Source: Pseudomonas fluorescens
GTDB taxonomy: Bacteria > Pseudomonadota > Gammaproteobacteria > Pseudomonadales > Pseudomonadaceae
Assembly: GCF_040448305.1 (NCBI RefSeq)
Contig: NZ_CP148752.1
Coordinates: forward strand, 3,472,001 to 3,536,000
Length of the DNA stretch: 64,000 nt
Direction of reading: 5' to 3'
Shown one piece after another: positions 31,097-40,861 of the stretch (within the stretch, counting starts at the first letter, position 1; each line of letters opens with the position of its first letter). The position numbers were made by a program, and so were the translations under genes. The notes below the pieces were generated by a model. The model saw nothing but the letters and a program-made list of their open reading frames with translations. It was not told where the DNA came from and ran no database searches.

Positions 31097-32254
31097 ATGT
31101 CGAATAATCTGCTTGCCAGGCTCAGCCTGATTGCACTGGCGTTGACACTGGGCGCGTGTGACAAGTCCTCGAACGCCGAGGAACAGGCGCCGCTGGCCAC
31201 GGTTCGCATCGAAACCATCGAAGCGCGGCCACTGACCATCAGCAGCGAACTGAGCGGGCGGATTGCCGCACCGCGCATGGCCGAAGTGCGTGCCCGCGTG
31301 GCGGGCGTGGTCTTGCAGCGCACCTTCCGTGAAGGCAGTGACGTGAAACAGGGCGATGTGTTGTTCCGCATTGACCCAGCGCCGTTCAAGGCTGACCTGG
31401 ACAGCGCCGAAGCGGCGTTGCGCAAGGCCGAAGCCAACGCGTTCCAGGCCAGATTGCAGGAACAGCGCTACGCCCGGTTGATCGATGACAAGGCCATCAG
31501 CGGCCAGGACTACGACAACGCCCGGGCCAACGCCCGGCAGACCGCCGCCGACGTCGCCGGCAACAAGGCTGCGGTGGAACGTGCCCGGTTGAACCTCGGT
31601 TACGCCACCGTCACCGCGCCGATTTCCGGGCGTGTCGGTCGCGCGCTGGTCACCGAAGGCGCACTGGTCGGGCAGAACGAAACCACGCCGCTGGCGCTGA
31701 TTCAGCAACTGAACCCGATTCATGCCGACCTGACCCAGTCCACCCGCGAACTCAACGAACTGCGCCGCGCCTTCCGTTCCGGCCAGTTGCAGCAGGTCGG
31801 CCAGGACCAGGCCAAGGCCACGCTGATTCAGGATGACGGCAGCCTCTACCCGCTGCCGGGCAAAATGCTGTTCAGCGACATCACCGTCGACCCGGGCACC
31901 GGCCAGATCATCCTGCGCAGCGAGTTCCCCAACCCCGACCTCGACTTGCTGCCCGGCAGTTTCGTGCGCGTACGCCTGGAACAAGCGGTCAACCAGCAGG
32001 GTATCAGCGTGCCGCAACGGGCCATCCAGCGCGACAGCGCCGGCATCGCCCAGGTGCTGCTGCTCGACGCCGAACAGCGGGTCGGGCAGCAACCGGTCGA
32101 ACTGGGCGCCGTACAGAACGATCGCTGGATCGTCACCGGCGGCCTGAAAGCCGGCGACCGCATCGTCATCGAGGGCCTGCAGCACGCCCGCCCCGGCGAG
32201 AAAGTGCAGATCGACGACACCCCTCTTCCCCTTGCCCAGGTAACTGGTCAGTAA
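31097..32254 (+). CDS. RND efflux periplasmic adaptor lipoprotein
   Basis: 385 residues from ATG 31097 (GGGG upstream; the frame is open much further up but that part is antisense to the regulator). Lipobox LTLGAC with Cys21, so anchored to the inner-membrane outer face. Family blocks: VRARVAGVVLQRTFREGSDVKQGD (lipoyl half), alpha-hairpin about 100-160, YATVTAPISGRVGRALVTEGALVG (second lipoyl half), then beta-barrel and membrane-proximal domains. It bridges the pump at 32270 to an outer-membrane channel, which is not encoded here. Confidence 0.9.
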   Translation: MSNNLLARLSLIALALTLGACDKSSNAEEQAPLATVRIETIEARPLTISSELSGRIAAPRMAEVRARVAGVVLQRTFREGSDVKQGDVLFRIDPAPFKADLDSAEAALRKAEANAFQARLQEQRYARLIDDKAISGQDYDNARANARQTAADVAGNKAAVERARLNLGYATVTAPISGRVGRALVTEGALVGQNETTPLALIQQLNPIHADLTQSTRELNELRRAFRSGQLQQVGQDQAKATLIQDDGSLYPLPGKMLFSDITVDPGTGQIILRSEFPNPDLDLLPGSFVRVRLEQAVNQQGISVPQRAIQRDSAGIAQVLLLDAEQRVGQQPVELGAVQNDRWIVTGGLKAGDRIVIEGLQHARPGEKVQIDDTPLPLAQVTGQ

Positions 32255-32269
32255 GCAGGACGCTTTTTT

Positions 32270-35200
32270 ATGCCGCAGTTCTTTATCGACCGCCCGGTGT
32301 TCGCCTGGGTGGTTGCCCTGTTCATCCTGCTGGCCGGTGCGCTGGCCATTCCGCAACTGCCGGTGGCGCAATACCCGGATGTTGCGCCGCCACAAATCGA
32401 AATCTACGCCGTGTACCCGGGCGCTTCGGCGCAAACCGTGGACGAGAGCGTGGTCAGCCTGATCGAGGAAGAGCTCAACGGTGCCGATCACCTGTTGTAT
32501 TTCGAATCCCAGAGCAGCCTGGGCAGCGCCACCGTCAAGGCCACCTTCCAACCGGGCACCAACCCGGAACTGGCCCAGGTGGATGTACAGAACCGCCTGA
32601 AAGCCGTGGAGTCACGCCTGCCGCAAGCGGTGATCCAGCAAGGTTTGCAAGTGGAGAAAGTCTCCTCCGGCTTCCTGCTGCTGATCACCCTGACCTCCAG
32701 CGATGGCAAGCTCGACGACGTGGCGCTCAGCGATTACCTGGCGCGCAACGTGATGAACGAGGTCAAGCGTCTGGACGGCGTCGGCAAGGCGCAGCTGTAC
32801 GGCGCCGAACGGGCGATGCGGATCTGGATCGACCCGCAGAAACTGCTCGCCTTCAACCTGACGCCGGCGGACGTCAACACCGCCATCGTTGCGCAAAACG
32901 CCCAGGTGTCGGCGGGCAGCATCGGCGATCTGCCGACCCGCACCACCCAGGAAATCACCGCGACCATTCTGGTCAAGGGTCAGTTGTCGACCCCCGAAGA
33001 GTTTGCCGACATCGTCCTCAAGGCCAATCCGGACGGCTCGACCGTGCGCATCAGCGATGTGGCGCGGGTCGAGATCGGTAGCCAGGAATACCAGTTTTCC
33101 ACGCGTCTGAACGGCAAGCCGTCCACCGCCGTGGCCGTGCAGCTGTCGCCTGGTGCCAACGCGCTGAATACCGCGACCCTGGTGCGGGCGAAGATGGACG
33201 AACTCAAGCGCTATTTCCCGGCGAACGTCGAGTACTCGATCCCGTACGACACCTCGCCTTTCGTCAAGGTCTCGATCACCAAGGTGGTCTACACCCTCTT
33301 TGAGGCGATGCTGCTGGTGTTCGCGGTGATGTTCCTGTTCCTGCAGAACATCCGCTACACGCTGATTCCGACCCTGGTGGTGCCGGTGGCGTTGATGGGC
33401 ACTTTTGCGACGATGCTGGCGCTGGGGTTTTCGATCAACGTGCTGACCATGTTCGGCATGGTGCTGGCCATCGGCATTCTGGTGGACGACGCCATCGTGG
33501 TGGTGGAGAACGTCGAACGGATCATGGCCACCGAGGGCCTGTCGCCCAAGGAAGCCACGCGCAAGGCCATGCAGCAGATCACCGGGGCCATCATTGGCAT
33601 CACCCTGGTGCTGGTCGCGGTGTTCATTCCGATGGCGTTCATGCAGGGCTCGGTCGGGGTGATCTACCAGCAGTTCTCGCTGTCGATGGCCACCTCGATC
33701 CTGTTCTCGGCCTTCCTCGCCCTGACCTTGACCCCGGCCCTGTGCGCGACGTTGCTCAAGCCAATTGCCAAAGGCGAGCACCATGAAAAGTCCGGATTCT
33801 TCGGCTGGTTCAACCGTCGCTTCGAACAACTGACCGAGCGCTATCAGGGTTGGGTGGCCTACGCGTTGAAGCGCACTGGGCGCTACCTGCTGATCTACGG
33901 CGTGCTGCTGATCTGCCTGGGCCTGGCCTTCAGTCGCTTGCCCTCTTCGTTCCTGCCGGTGGAAGACCAGGGTTACACCATCACCGACATCCAGTTGCCA
34001 CCGGGTGCGAGCAAGAATCGCACGGTGCAGGTGGCCGAGCAGGTTGAAGCGCACAACGCCGGTGAGCCGGGCATTCGCGACAGCGTGGTGATTCTCGGGT
34101 TCAGCTTCTCCGGCAGCGGGCAGAATGCGGCGCTGGCGTTCAGCACGCTAAAAGACTGGTCCGAGCGCGGCAGCGACGATTCGGCGGCTTCGATTGCCGA
34201 CCGGGCCAACGTCGCCCTAAGCCAGATCAAGGATGCGGTGACCTTTGCCGTGCTGCCGCCGCCCGTGGATGGCCTGGGTACGTCCAGTGGATTCGAGTTC
34301 CGCCTGCAGGATCGCGGTGGTCTCGGCCATGAGAAGTTGATGGAAGCCCGCACCGGGTTACTCGCGGCGGCCGAAAAAAGCCCGATCCTGATGAACGTGC
34401 GCGAAAGTGCCCTGGCCGAGGCGCCGCAGGTGCAACTGGTGGTCGACCGCAAGCAGGCCAACGCGCTGGGAGTGTCCTTCGCCGACGTCGGCAACGTGCT
34501 GTCCACGGCCGTGGGCTCGGCCTACATCAACGACTTCCCCAATCAGGGACGGATGCAGCGCGTCGTGGTGCAGGCCGAGGGCGACCAGCGCAGTCAGGTG
34601 GAAGACCTGCTGAAAATCCACGTGCGCAACACCCAAGAAAAAATGGTGCCCTTGTCGGCTTTTGTGCAGGCCAAATGGACTCAGGGCCCGGCGCAGTTGA
34701 CCCGCTACAACGGCTACCCGGCGATCAGCATTTCCGGTGAGCCGACGCCGGGCCACAGCACCGGTGAGGCCATGGCCGAGATCGAGCGGCTGGTGGCGCA
34801 GGGCCCGGCGGGCCTGGGCCAGGAATGGACCGGGTTGTCGTTGCAGGAACGTTTGTCCGGCAGCCAGGCGCCGATCCTTCTGGGGCTGTCGCTGCTGATC
34901 GTGTTCCTGTGCCTGGCGGCGTTGTACGAGAGCTGGTCGATCCCGACCTCGGTGCTGCTGGTGGTGCCGCTGGGTGTGCTCGGCGCGGTGCTGGCTGTGA
35001 CCTTGCGCGGGATGCCCAACGACGTGTTCTTCAAGGTCGGACTGATCACCATCATCGGCCTGTCGGCGAAGAACGCGATCCTGATCATCGAGTTCGCCAA
35101 GAGCCTCTACGACGAAGGCCACGACCTGATCGACGCCACCCTGCAAGCGGCACGCCTGCGGTTGCGGCTGATTGTCATGACCTCCCTGGCGTTCATCCTT

Positions 35201-35380
35201 GGCGTGGTGCCGCTGGCGATCGCGACCGGCGCCAGTTCGGCGAGCCAGCAGGCCATCGGCACCGGGGTGATCGGCGGGATGATCACGGCGACCTTGGCCG
35301 TGGTGTTCGTACCGGTGTTCTTTGTGGTGGTGATGAAACTGGTGCGCAAGCGACATAAAAACACCGGACAAAAACACTAA
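32270..35380 (+). CDS. RND multidrug efflux transporter (HAE-1, AcrB-like)
   Basis: 1036 residues, starting MPQFFIDRPVFAWVVALF like AcrB. Proton-relay aspartates are in GILVDDAIVVVENVE and the relay lysine in GLSAKNAILIIEFAK; porter-domain and RND motifs are complete (FGWFNRRFEQ, LPSSFLPVEDQG, AALYESWSIP). Twelve transmembrane helices expected. A proton-driven trimeric inner-membrane pump for drugs or other lipophilic compounds. It follows the adaptor by 15 bp. With no outer-membrane channel gene, it probably borrows an OprM/TolC-type channel. The substrate cannot be told from sequence. Confidence 0.93.
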   Translation: MPQFFIDRPVFAWVVALFILLAGALAIPQLPVAQYPDVAPPQIEIYAVYPGASAQTVDESVVSLIEEELNGADHLLYFESQSSLGSATVKATFQPGTNPELAQVDVQNRLKAVESRLPQAVIQQGLQVEKVSSGFLLLITLTSSDGKLDDVALSDYLARNVMNEVKRLDGVGKAQLYGAERAMRIWIDPQKLLAFNLTPADVNTAIVAQNAQVSAGSIGDLPTRTTQEITATILVKGQLSTPEEFADIVLKANPDGSTVRISDVARVEIGSQEYQFSTRLNGKPSTAVAVQLSPGANALNTATLVRAKMDELKRYFPANVEYSIPYDTSPFVKVSITKVVYTLFEAMLLVFAVMFLFLQNIRYTLIPTLVVPVALMGTFATMLALGFSINVLTMFGMVLAIGILVDDAIVVVENVERIMATEGLSPKEATRKAMQQITGAIIGITLVLVAVFIPMAFMQGSVGVIYQQFSLSMATSILFSAFLALTLTPALCATLLKPIAKGEHHEKSGFFGWFNRRFEQLTERYQGWVAYALKRTGRYLLIYGVLLICLGLAFSRLPSSFLPVEDQGYTITDIQLPPGASKNRTVQVAEQVEAHNAGEPGIRDSVVILGFSFSGSGQNAALAFSTLKDWSERGSDDSAASIADRANVALSQIKDAVTFAVLPPPVDGLGTSSGFEFRLQDRGGLGHEKLMEARTGLLAAAEKSPILMNVRESALAEAPQVQLVVDRKQANALGVSFADVGNVLSTAVGSAYINDFPNQGRMQRVVVQAEGDQRSQVEDLLKIHVRNTQEKMVPLSAFVQAKWTQGPAQLTRYNGYPAISISGEPTPGHSTGEAMAEIERLVAQGPAGLGQEWTGLSLQERLSGSQAPILLGLSLLIVFLCLAALYESWSIPTSVLLVVPLGVLGAVLAVTLRGMPNDVFFKVGLITIIGLSAKNAILIIEFAKSLYDEGHDLIDATLQAARLRLRLIVMTSLAFILGVVPLAIATGASSASQQAIGTGVIGGMITATLAVVFVPVFFVVVMKLVRKRHKNTGQKH

Positions 35381-35383
35381 CCC

Positions 35384-35478
35384 CCTGTGGGAGCGAGCCT
35401 GCTCGCGATGGCGGACTATCAGTCAACATCATCGTCGACTGACACACAGCCATCGCGAGCAGGCTCGCTCCCACAAGG
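35384..35478. repeat. REP doublet 3
   Basis: CCTGTGGGAGCGAGCCTGCT and its inverse enclose about 40 bp, directly after the pump stop codon. Confidence 0.85.
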
Positions 35479-35550
35479 GGATCTCGGTGATTTCAAGATT
35501 GGGGTCACCTGGGCTAAGGTGATTGCAAAGCCCCGAACCATCGAGCCTCC

Positions 35551-36192
35551 ATGTCCTTCCTGCCCCGCACCCACCCTCGCCTGTCCGCCGCCATCCTGCT
35601 GGGCATCGCGGTGGGCATTCTGGTTCCGGCCGATTCGCCCATCAGCAAGATCCTCATCGGCTGGAATGCCGGCGTCTGGATCTACCTGCTGCTGATGCTC
35701 TGGCTGACTGTGCGTTCGAAAGCGACCGACGTGAAACGCATCGCCGAAATCGAAGACGAAAACGCCGGGCTGGTGCTGGCGCTGGTGTGTATTGCGGCAC
35801 TGGCCAGCCTGGCGACCATCACCTTCGAACTGGCCGGCAGCAAAGACCTGGAAACCACCCGCAAGCTTTTGCATTACGGCTTCACCGCCCTGACCGTCAT
35901 CGGTTCATGGCTGCTGATCGGGGTCATCTTCAGCCTGCATTACGCCAGGTTGTATTACATCTGGGGCGGCAAGGAACCGGCGCTGCGCTTTGCCGAAGGG
36001 CTGACGACCCCCGACTACTGGGACTTCCTGTACTTCTCGTTCACCATCGGCGTGGCGGTGCAAACCTCGGATGTCGGCGTCGCCACCCGGGGCATGCGCA
36101 AGATCGTGCTGGCGCAGTCGTTGATCGGTTTTCTGTTCAACACAGCCATTCTCGGGTTCTCGATCAATATTGCCGCAGGACTGTTCGGCTGA
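35551..36192 (+). CDS. DUF1345 inner-membrane protein
   Basis: 213 residues with five to six hydrophobic helices. The conserved end DFLYFSFTIGVAVQTSDVGVATRGMRKIVLAQSLIGF is typical of DUF1345; its FTIG and QTSDV words recall pore regions of small channels, but function is not established. Single gene between a REP doublet and an AraC regulator. Confidence 0.85.
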   Translation: MSFLPRTHPRLSAAILLGIAVGILVPADSPISKILIGWNAGVWIYLLLMLWLTVRSKATDVKRIAEIEDENAGLVLALVCIAALASLATITFELAGSKDLETTRKLLHYGFTALTVIGSWLLIGVIFSLHYARLYYIWGGKEPALRFAEGLTTPDYWDFLYFSFTIGVAVQTSDVGVATRGMRKIVLAQSLIGFLFNTAILGFSINIAAGLFG

Positions 36193-36268
36193 TGACTGCA
36201 CAAACGTTCTAGGCATGGCCCTCTTTCGAGGCGTTAAATAGCCCGGCAAACCGTTTCGCAGGTGCCCC

Positions 36269-37108
36269 ATGCGCGCTCACAACTGGATCGACCTGGCCCA
36301 GGATGCCGACACCGGCATCGAGACCCTGCGCGCGCATTTCGAGGGCCACGCCTACGACCCGCACTGGCACGACAGTTATCTGGTGGGCGTCACCGAGCAA
36401 GGGGTCCAGCAATTCAATTGCCGACGGGCCAGGCACCAGAGCACGCCGGGCAAGGTGTTTCTGCTCGAGCCCGGTGACATCCATGACGGCGAAGCGCCGA
36501 CCGCCGACGGTTTCACCTACCGCATGCTGTACCTCGACCCGCAGTGGTTGCAGCGCGAACTCGGCGCCGTGTTCGATCATGCCCCCGACAACAGCCAGCT
36601 GAGCTTCGCCGCCACCCTGGCCAGCGATGTGCGCCTGGCCCAGGCCACCAGCCTGGCGTTTGAAACCCTGCATCGCGGTGAACTGAAGATCGTCCGCCAG
36701 ACCGCCCTCGACGGTTTGCTCGAGCGCCTGACCAGCCACTTGCACTGGCGCGCAAGCGATGGCCAAGACCCGCGTCTGCCGCGGGTGGCGCAGAAAGCCC
36801 GGGAATACCTGCATGCCAACGCACAATACGACATCGGCCTCGATCAACTGGCCGCCGTCACCGGCGTCGACCGATTCCGCCTGACCCGCGCGTTCAAGGC
36901 TGCCTATGGCATGGCGCCCCACGCGTATCTGGTGCAATTGCGCCTGGCCACCGCCCGCCGCCTGCTGGCCCGTGGCGAACAACCGGCAGCGGTGGCGATG
37001 GCGCTGGGCTTTGCCGACCAGAGCCATCTGGGGCGCTGGTTCATGCGCGCCTACGGCCTGACACCGGCGCTGTACCGCAAACGCTGCTCAAATCTTCCAG
37101 ACAGGTAG
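36269..37108 (+). CDS. AraC-family transcriptional regulator (cupin sensor)
   Basis: 279 residues. The N-terminal cupin-like domain has HWHDSYLVGVTEQGVQQF and FLLEPGDIHDGEA (about 33-75). Two C-terminal helix-turn-helix motifs are GLDQLAAVTGVDRFRLTRAFKAAYGMAPHAYL and PAAVAMALGFADQSHLGRWFMRAYGLTPALYRK. This AraC type commonly controls an adjacent LysE exporter. The lysE-type gene follows in the same direction after 53 bp and is the probable target. Confidence 0.88.
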   Translation: MRAHNWIDLAQDADTGIETLRAHFEGHAYDPHWHDSYLVGVTEQGVQQFNCRRARHQSTPGKVFLLEPGDIHDGEAPTADGFTYRMLYLDPQWLQRELGAVFDHAPDNSQLSFAATLASDVRLAQATSLAFETLHRGELKIVRQTALDGLLERLTSHLHWRASDGQDPRLPRVAQKAREYLHANAQYDIGLDQLAAVTGVDRFRLTRAFKAAYGMAPHAYLVQLRLATARRLLARGEQPAAVAMALGFADQSHLGRWFMRAYGLTPALYRKRCSNLPDR

Positions 37109-37161
37109 GCCCGGGGATTGTGAAGATCGACTTCACTGATCTTCACCGGAGTTAGCCCGCG

Positions 37162-37770
37162 ATGCTGCCCTCGTTACCGACGTTACTGCCTTTCCTTCTG
37201 TTTACCTTCGTGGCTTCGATCACCCCCGGCCCGACCAATATTCTAGTGCTGAGCAACAGTGCTCGATACGGGTGGGTCGCGGCTGTGCCGATCATCGTCG
37301 GCGCCTGTGCCAGCGCTGCGACCCTTGTGTTGCTGGTGGGCACGGGCATCGGTTCATCATTGACCGCGTGGCCCGCCGTGCAAAGCGTCATGCAATGGGC
37401 CGGCGTGGCGTGGCTGAGTTATCTGGCCTGGCAGATTTTCAGCGCCCCGGCGACGGCCATTGCCGCCCGCAACAGCGAAGCGCGCCTCGGATGGATGGGC
37501 GCCGCTAGCCTGCAACTGGTCAATCCGAAAACCTGGATGATGGCGCTGGCGGTAGTCAGCGTATTCGCCGGGAGTGGCGAGCATCGCGCAGTGCAGGTGG
37601 TGTATTTGTCCCTGGTGTTTTTTCTGGTTTCCCTGCCATGTCTCGCGGCCTGGGCGCTGCTCGGCGCCGGTTCAAGCCGCTGGTTGCGCTCACCCCGTGC
37701 CATGCAACGCTTCAATCGCTGCATGAGCCTGTTGCTGCTGGGTTCGGCATGGTTGAGCGTGCTGGCCTGA
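37162..37770 (+). CDS. LysE/RhtB-family amino-acid exporter
   Basis: 202 residues, six hydrophobic helices. The family signature SITPGPTNILVLSNSARYG is at about 19-37, and LVNPKTWMMALAVVSVF is the second conserved block. GGAG lies 9 nt before the ATG. It exports an amino acid or derivative across the inner membrane. Substrate unknown; probably regulated by the preceding AraC protein. Confidence 0.88.
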   Translation: MLPSLPTLLPFLLFTFVASITPGPTNILVLSNSARYGWVAAVPIIVGACASAATLVLLVGTGIGSSLTAWPAVQSVMQWAGVAWLSYLAWQIFSAPATAIAARNSEARLGWMGAASLQLVNPKTWMMALAVVSVFAGSGEHRAVQVVYLSLVFFLVSLPCLAAWALLGAGSSRWLRSPRAMQRFNRCMSLLLLGSAWLSVLA

Positions 37771-37842
37771 CGGCCACTTGTCGCTCATTGTTCGACAATC
37801 AACCATCCGGGGCTTGACGACGAAATGGCTTTTGGTGTCTCC

Positions 37843-37856
37843 TGAAACCGGTTTCA
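37843..37856. promoter_or_regulatory. PtxS operator upstream of ptxS
   Basis: TGAAACCGGTTTCA, a perfect 14-bp palindrome and the known PtxS site in Pseudomonas, 54 bp before the ptxS start. It fits autoregulation relieved by 2-ketogluconate. Confidence 0.88.
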
Positions 37857-37910
37857 GCGCTATCTCACGAAGCACTCGACCTTATAAATCCAATAAGAAG
37901 GTTTCAGACT

Positions 37911-38936
37911 GTGAATGATTTCTCCGCCGCCCAGCGCAGCCGCGTGACCATGCTCGACGTGGCCGAACACGCCAAGGTCTCCAAGGCCAGCGTTTCGCGG
38001 TTCATTGGCGATGATCGCGCCCTGCTCTCCGATGCCATTGCCCAGCGCATCGAACAGGCAATTGCCGAACTCGGCTATCGCCCGAACCAGATGGCCCGCG
38101 GCCTGAAACGCGGGCGCACCCGCCTGATCGGCATGCTGGTGGCCGATATCCGCAACCCTTACTCAATTGCCGTGATGCACGGGGTGGAAACCGCCTGCCG
38201 TCAGCACGGCTATAGCCTGGTGGTGTGCAACACCGACCGCGACGACGAGCAAGAGCGACAGCACCTGGCCCTGCTGCGCTCGTACAACATCGAAGGCCTG
38301 ATCGTGAACACCCTCGGTCATCATCGTGACGAATTGCACGAACTGCACCGGGAAATGCCCCTGGTACTGGTGGATCGCAAGGTGGAGCACCTTGAAAGCG
38401 ATATGGTCGGGCTGAACAACCCGCAGGCCATCGACATAGCCCTTGACCACCTTGAAGAGCGCGGTTATTGCGATGTATTGCTGGTGACTGAGCCGTTTGA
38501 TGGCACCAGTTCGCGGATCGAGCGGGTCAGCAGCTTCAAGGCGCAAATCGAGCAACGCCCGGCGCTTCGCGGCACGCACATCGAAACCGGCAGCGAACTG
38601 ATCGCACAATTGAAATCCTTCCTCGACACTCCAGGCCCCGGCCCAAAGGCGCTGTTTTGCGCGAACGGGATTGCGGCGCTAGCCAGCACCCATGCGTTGC
38701 GTGAACTCAAGTGCAACCTGTTCGATGACGTGGGCTTGATCGCCCTCGATGACCTGGATTGGTACCCGTTGGTGGGCAGCGGCATTACCGCCCTCGCGCA
38801 GCCGACCACCGAGATGGGTGCCAGTGCGTTTGAGTGTCTGCTCAAGCGGTTGCGCGGGGATGACGGGGCGGTGCGGACGCTGGATTTTTCGGCGCGGCTG
38901 GTGGTGCGGGGTTCGACCCGAGGGATTTCCCAGTGA
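37911..38936 (+). CDS. ptxS: LacI-family repressor PtxS of 2-ketogluconate metabolism
   Basis: 341 residues, GTG start with AAGAAGG upstream. LacI DNA-binding domain TMLDVAEHAKVSKASVSRFIGDDRALLS, hinge with LGYRPNQMARGLKRGR, then the periplasmic-binding-protein-like effector domain (LIGMLVADIRNPYSIAVMHGVE). Identity rests on fold, the two TGAAACCGGTTTCA sites (one before itself, one before kguE) and the downstream kgu genes. In P. aeruginosa and P. putida PtxS binds this palindrome and releases it with 2-ketogluconate. Confidence 0.9.
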   Translation: MNDFSAAQRSRVTMLDVAEHAKVSKASVSRFIGDDRALLSDAIAQRIEQAIAELGYRPNQMARGLKRGRTRLIGMLVADIRNPYSIAVMHGVETACRQHGYSLVVCNTDRDDEQERQHLALLRSYNIEGLIVNTLGHHRDELHELHREMPLVLVDRKVEHLESDMVGLNNPQAIDIALDHLEERGYCDVLLVTEPFDGTSSRIERVSSFKAQIEQRPALRGTHIETGSELIAQLKSFLDTPGPGPKALFCANGIAALASTHALRELKCNLFDDVGLIALDDLDWYPLVGSGITALAQPTTEMGASAFECLLKRLRGDDGAVRTLDFSARLVVRGSTRGISQ

Positions 38937-38947
38937 CAGTTCTGGCC

Positions 38948-39028
38948 CCATCGCGAGCAGGCTCGCTCCTACAGTTGAATTGCGAACACAGAGCCATTGT
39001 AGGAGCGAGCCTGCTCGCGATAGGGCCT
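38948..39028. repeat. REP doublet 4
   Basis: CCATCGCGAGCAGGCTCGCT ... AGCGAGCCTGCTCGCGATAG inverted pair between ptxS and the kgu operon, upstream of the second operator. Confidence 0.85.
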
Positions 39029-39071
39029 TCAAAACCACCACAACATCTACAGATATTTTTTTGAACAAAAA

Positions 39072-39085
39072 TGAAACCGGTTTCA
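39072..39085. promoter_or_regulatory. PtxS operator upstream of kguE
   Basis: Second perfect TGAAACCGGTTTCA, 14 bp before the kguE ATG, where bound PtxS would block the kgu operon directly at or just past its promoter. Confidence 0.88.
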
Positions 39086-39099
39086 GAGGTAGAAAAACA

Positions 39100-39882
39100 A
39101 TGAACAAACCAGCCGTTTCCATCAGCCTCTCCAGCTACGGCGCCGACCTAGTGCGTCAACGCGGCCAGGGCAGCTTCATCGAGATTCTCGCCGCCGCCGG
39201 CGCCACGCGCATTGAGTGGCGCGAAGAATTGCTGACCATCGAGGACCCCGCTCAACTGGCCGATGCCACTCAAGCAGAAGGCCTGCAGAGCGTGTATTCG
39301 TCGCCCATGGAGCTATGGCTGGCCGGGCAATCCAGGCCCAATCCCGAACTGATCACGGCCCTGCAACGCGCCCAGGCGTTCGGCGCCAAATGGCTAAAAG
39401 TGTCGTTGGGCTATTTCACCGACAACAGCGATCTGCAAACCCTCGCCCGAGTGCTGGGCGAAAGCGCCGTGCAGTTGCTGGTGGAAAACGACCAGACCCT
39501 GCACGGCGGCCGCATTGAACCCTTCCAGCGCTTTTTCGCGGACGTCGAGCAGCACACGCTGCCGATCAAGATGACCTTCGATATCGGCAACTGGCATTGG
39601 CAGGACCAGTCCGCCGCCAGCGCCGCGCGCTTGCTCGGGCGTCACGTCGGTTACGTGCACTGCAAAGCGGTGACCCGTCGCGCCGACGGCAAACTGGTGG
39701 CCATCCCACCCGCTGCCAGCGATTTGCAACAGTGGGAACACCTGCTGCGACACATGGCCCAAGGCGTTATGCGGGCCGCGGAATATCCGCTGCAAGGCGA
39801 TGACCTGGTGCAACTGACCACCGAGCACGTTACCGCCCTCGCCCACCTCGGTCAGTCGCAGCTGGAGAGTGCTCATGTCTGA
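39100..39882 (+). CDS. kguE: KguE, sugar phosphate isomerase/epimerase-like protein of the 2-ketogluconate operon
   Basis: 260 residues from ATG 39100 (GAGGT upstream). AP-endonuclease-2-type TIM barrel: IEILAAAGATRIEWREELL, QLLVENDQTLHGGRIEPFQRF and MTFDIGNWHWQ carry the metal-site Glu, Asp and His residues expected of the xylose-isomerase-like fold. It is the first gene of kguEKTD. The precise reaction of KguE is not settled in the literature I know; the operon converts 2-ketogluconate to 6-phosphogluconate. Its end overlaps kguK by 8 bp. Confidence 0.85.
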   Translation: MNKPAVSISLSSYGADLVRQRGQGSFIEILAAAGATRIEWREELLTIEDPAQLADATQAEGLQSVYSSPMELWLAGQSRPNPELITALQRAQAFGAKWLKVSLGYFTDNSDLQTLARVLGESAVQLLVENDQTLHGGRIEPFQRFFADVEQHTLPIKMTFDIGNWHWQDQSAASAARLLGRHVGYVHCKAVTRRADGKLVAIPPAASDLQQWEHLLRHMAQGVMRAAEYPLQGDDLVQLTTEHVTALAHLGQSQLESAHV

Positions 39883-40861
39883 GATCGATATTCTGTCCTT
39901 CGGCGAGACCATGGCGATGTTCGTCGCCGAACAGGCGGGTGACCTGGCCAACGTCGGCGCATTCCACAAACGCATTGCCGGGGCTGACAGCAACGTCGCC
40001 ATTGGCCTTTCCCGACTGGGTTTCAACGTGGCATGGCTGAGCCGTGTCGGTGCCGATTCGTTGGGCCGGTTCGTGGTCGACACCCTGGAAAAACAAGGCC
40101 TGGATTGCCGCCACGTCGACATCGACACCGCCCACCCGACCGGTTTTCAATTCAAGTCCCGCACCGACGATGGCAGCGATCCGGTAGTCGAGTACTTCCG
40201 CCGTGGTTCAGCGGCCAGTCACCTTTCACCGCACTCGATCGTGCCCGAATTGCTCAAGGCCCGACACCTGCACGCCACCGGCATTCCCCCGGTGCTGTCG
40301 GAGTCGGCGCGGCAAATGTCGTTCGAGTTGATGACCCGCATGCGCGAGGCCGGGCGCAGTGTGTCCTTCGACCCGAACCTGCGCCCGAGCCTGTGGGCCA
40401 GCGAACGACAAATGATCACCGAGATCAACCGACTCGCCGCCCTCGCCCATTGGGTTCTGCCGGGGTTGAGCGAAGGTCGCTTGCTGAGCGGGTTCGAAGA
40501 CCCGGCCGACATCGCAGCGTTCTACCTTGACCAGGGCGCCGAAGCCGTGGCGATCAAGCTTGGCCCACACGGGGCTTTTTACCGCACACAGCTTGATCAA
40601 GGTTTCGTGGCCGGCGTACCGGTACAAACAGTGGTCGATACGGTGGGTGCCGGCGATGGTTTTGCCGTCGGCATGATCAGCGCGCTGTTGGAAAACCAAA
40701 GCGTTGTCGAGGCCGTGAAACGCGCCAACTGGATTGGCAGCCGTGCGGTGCAGAGCCGGGGGGATATGGAGGGGTTGCCGACCCGCGCCGAAATGGTCAG
40801 CGAATTTGGGGCCGCCATCGCGAGCAAGCCCGCTCCCACAGGGGATATGTGTCGAACGTAG
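39875..40861 (+). CDS. kguK: KguK, 2-ketogluconate kinase (PfkB family)
   Basis: 328 residues from ATG 39875 (GGAGAG upstream). Sugar-kinase blocks: FHKRIAGADSNVAIGLSRLG, VSFDPNLRPSLW, and the PfkB signature DTVGAGDGFAVGMISALL with the catalytic aspartate. It phosphorylates 2-ketogluconate at C6 with ATP in the cytosol. The last roughly 15 residues (AIASKPAPTGDMCRT) are encoded by a REP element that overlaps the gene's 3' end, so the natural C-terminus is probably VSEFGAA or near it. Confidence 0.9.
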   Translation: MSEIDILSFGETMAMFVAEQAGDLANVGAFHKRIAGADSNVAIGLSRLGFNVAWLSRVGADSLGRFVVDTLEKQGLDCRHVDIDTAHPTGFQFKSRTDDGSDPVVEYFRRGSAASHLSPHSIVPELLKARHLHATGIPPVLSESARQMSFELMTRMREAGRSVSFDPNLRPSLWASERQMITEINRLAALAHWVLPGLSEGRLLSGFEDPADIAAFYLDQGAEAVAIKLGPHGAFYRTQLDQGFVAGVPVQTVVDTVGAGDGFAVGMISALLENQSVVEAVKRANWIGSRAVQSRGDMEGLPTRAEMVSEFGAAIASKPAPTGDMCRT

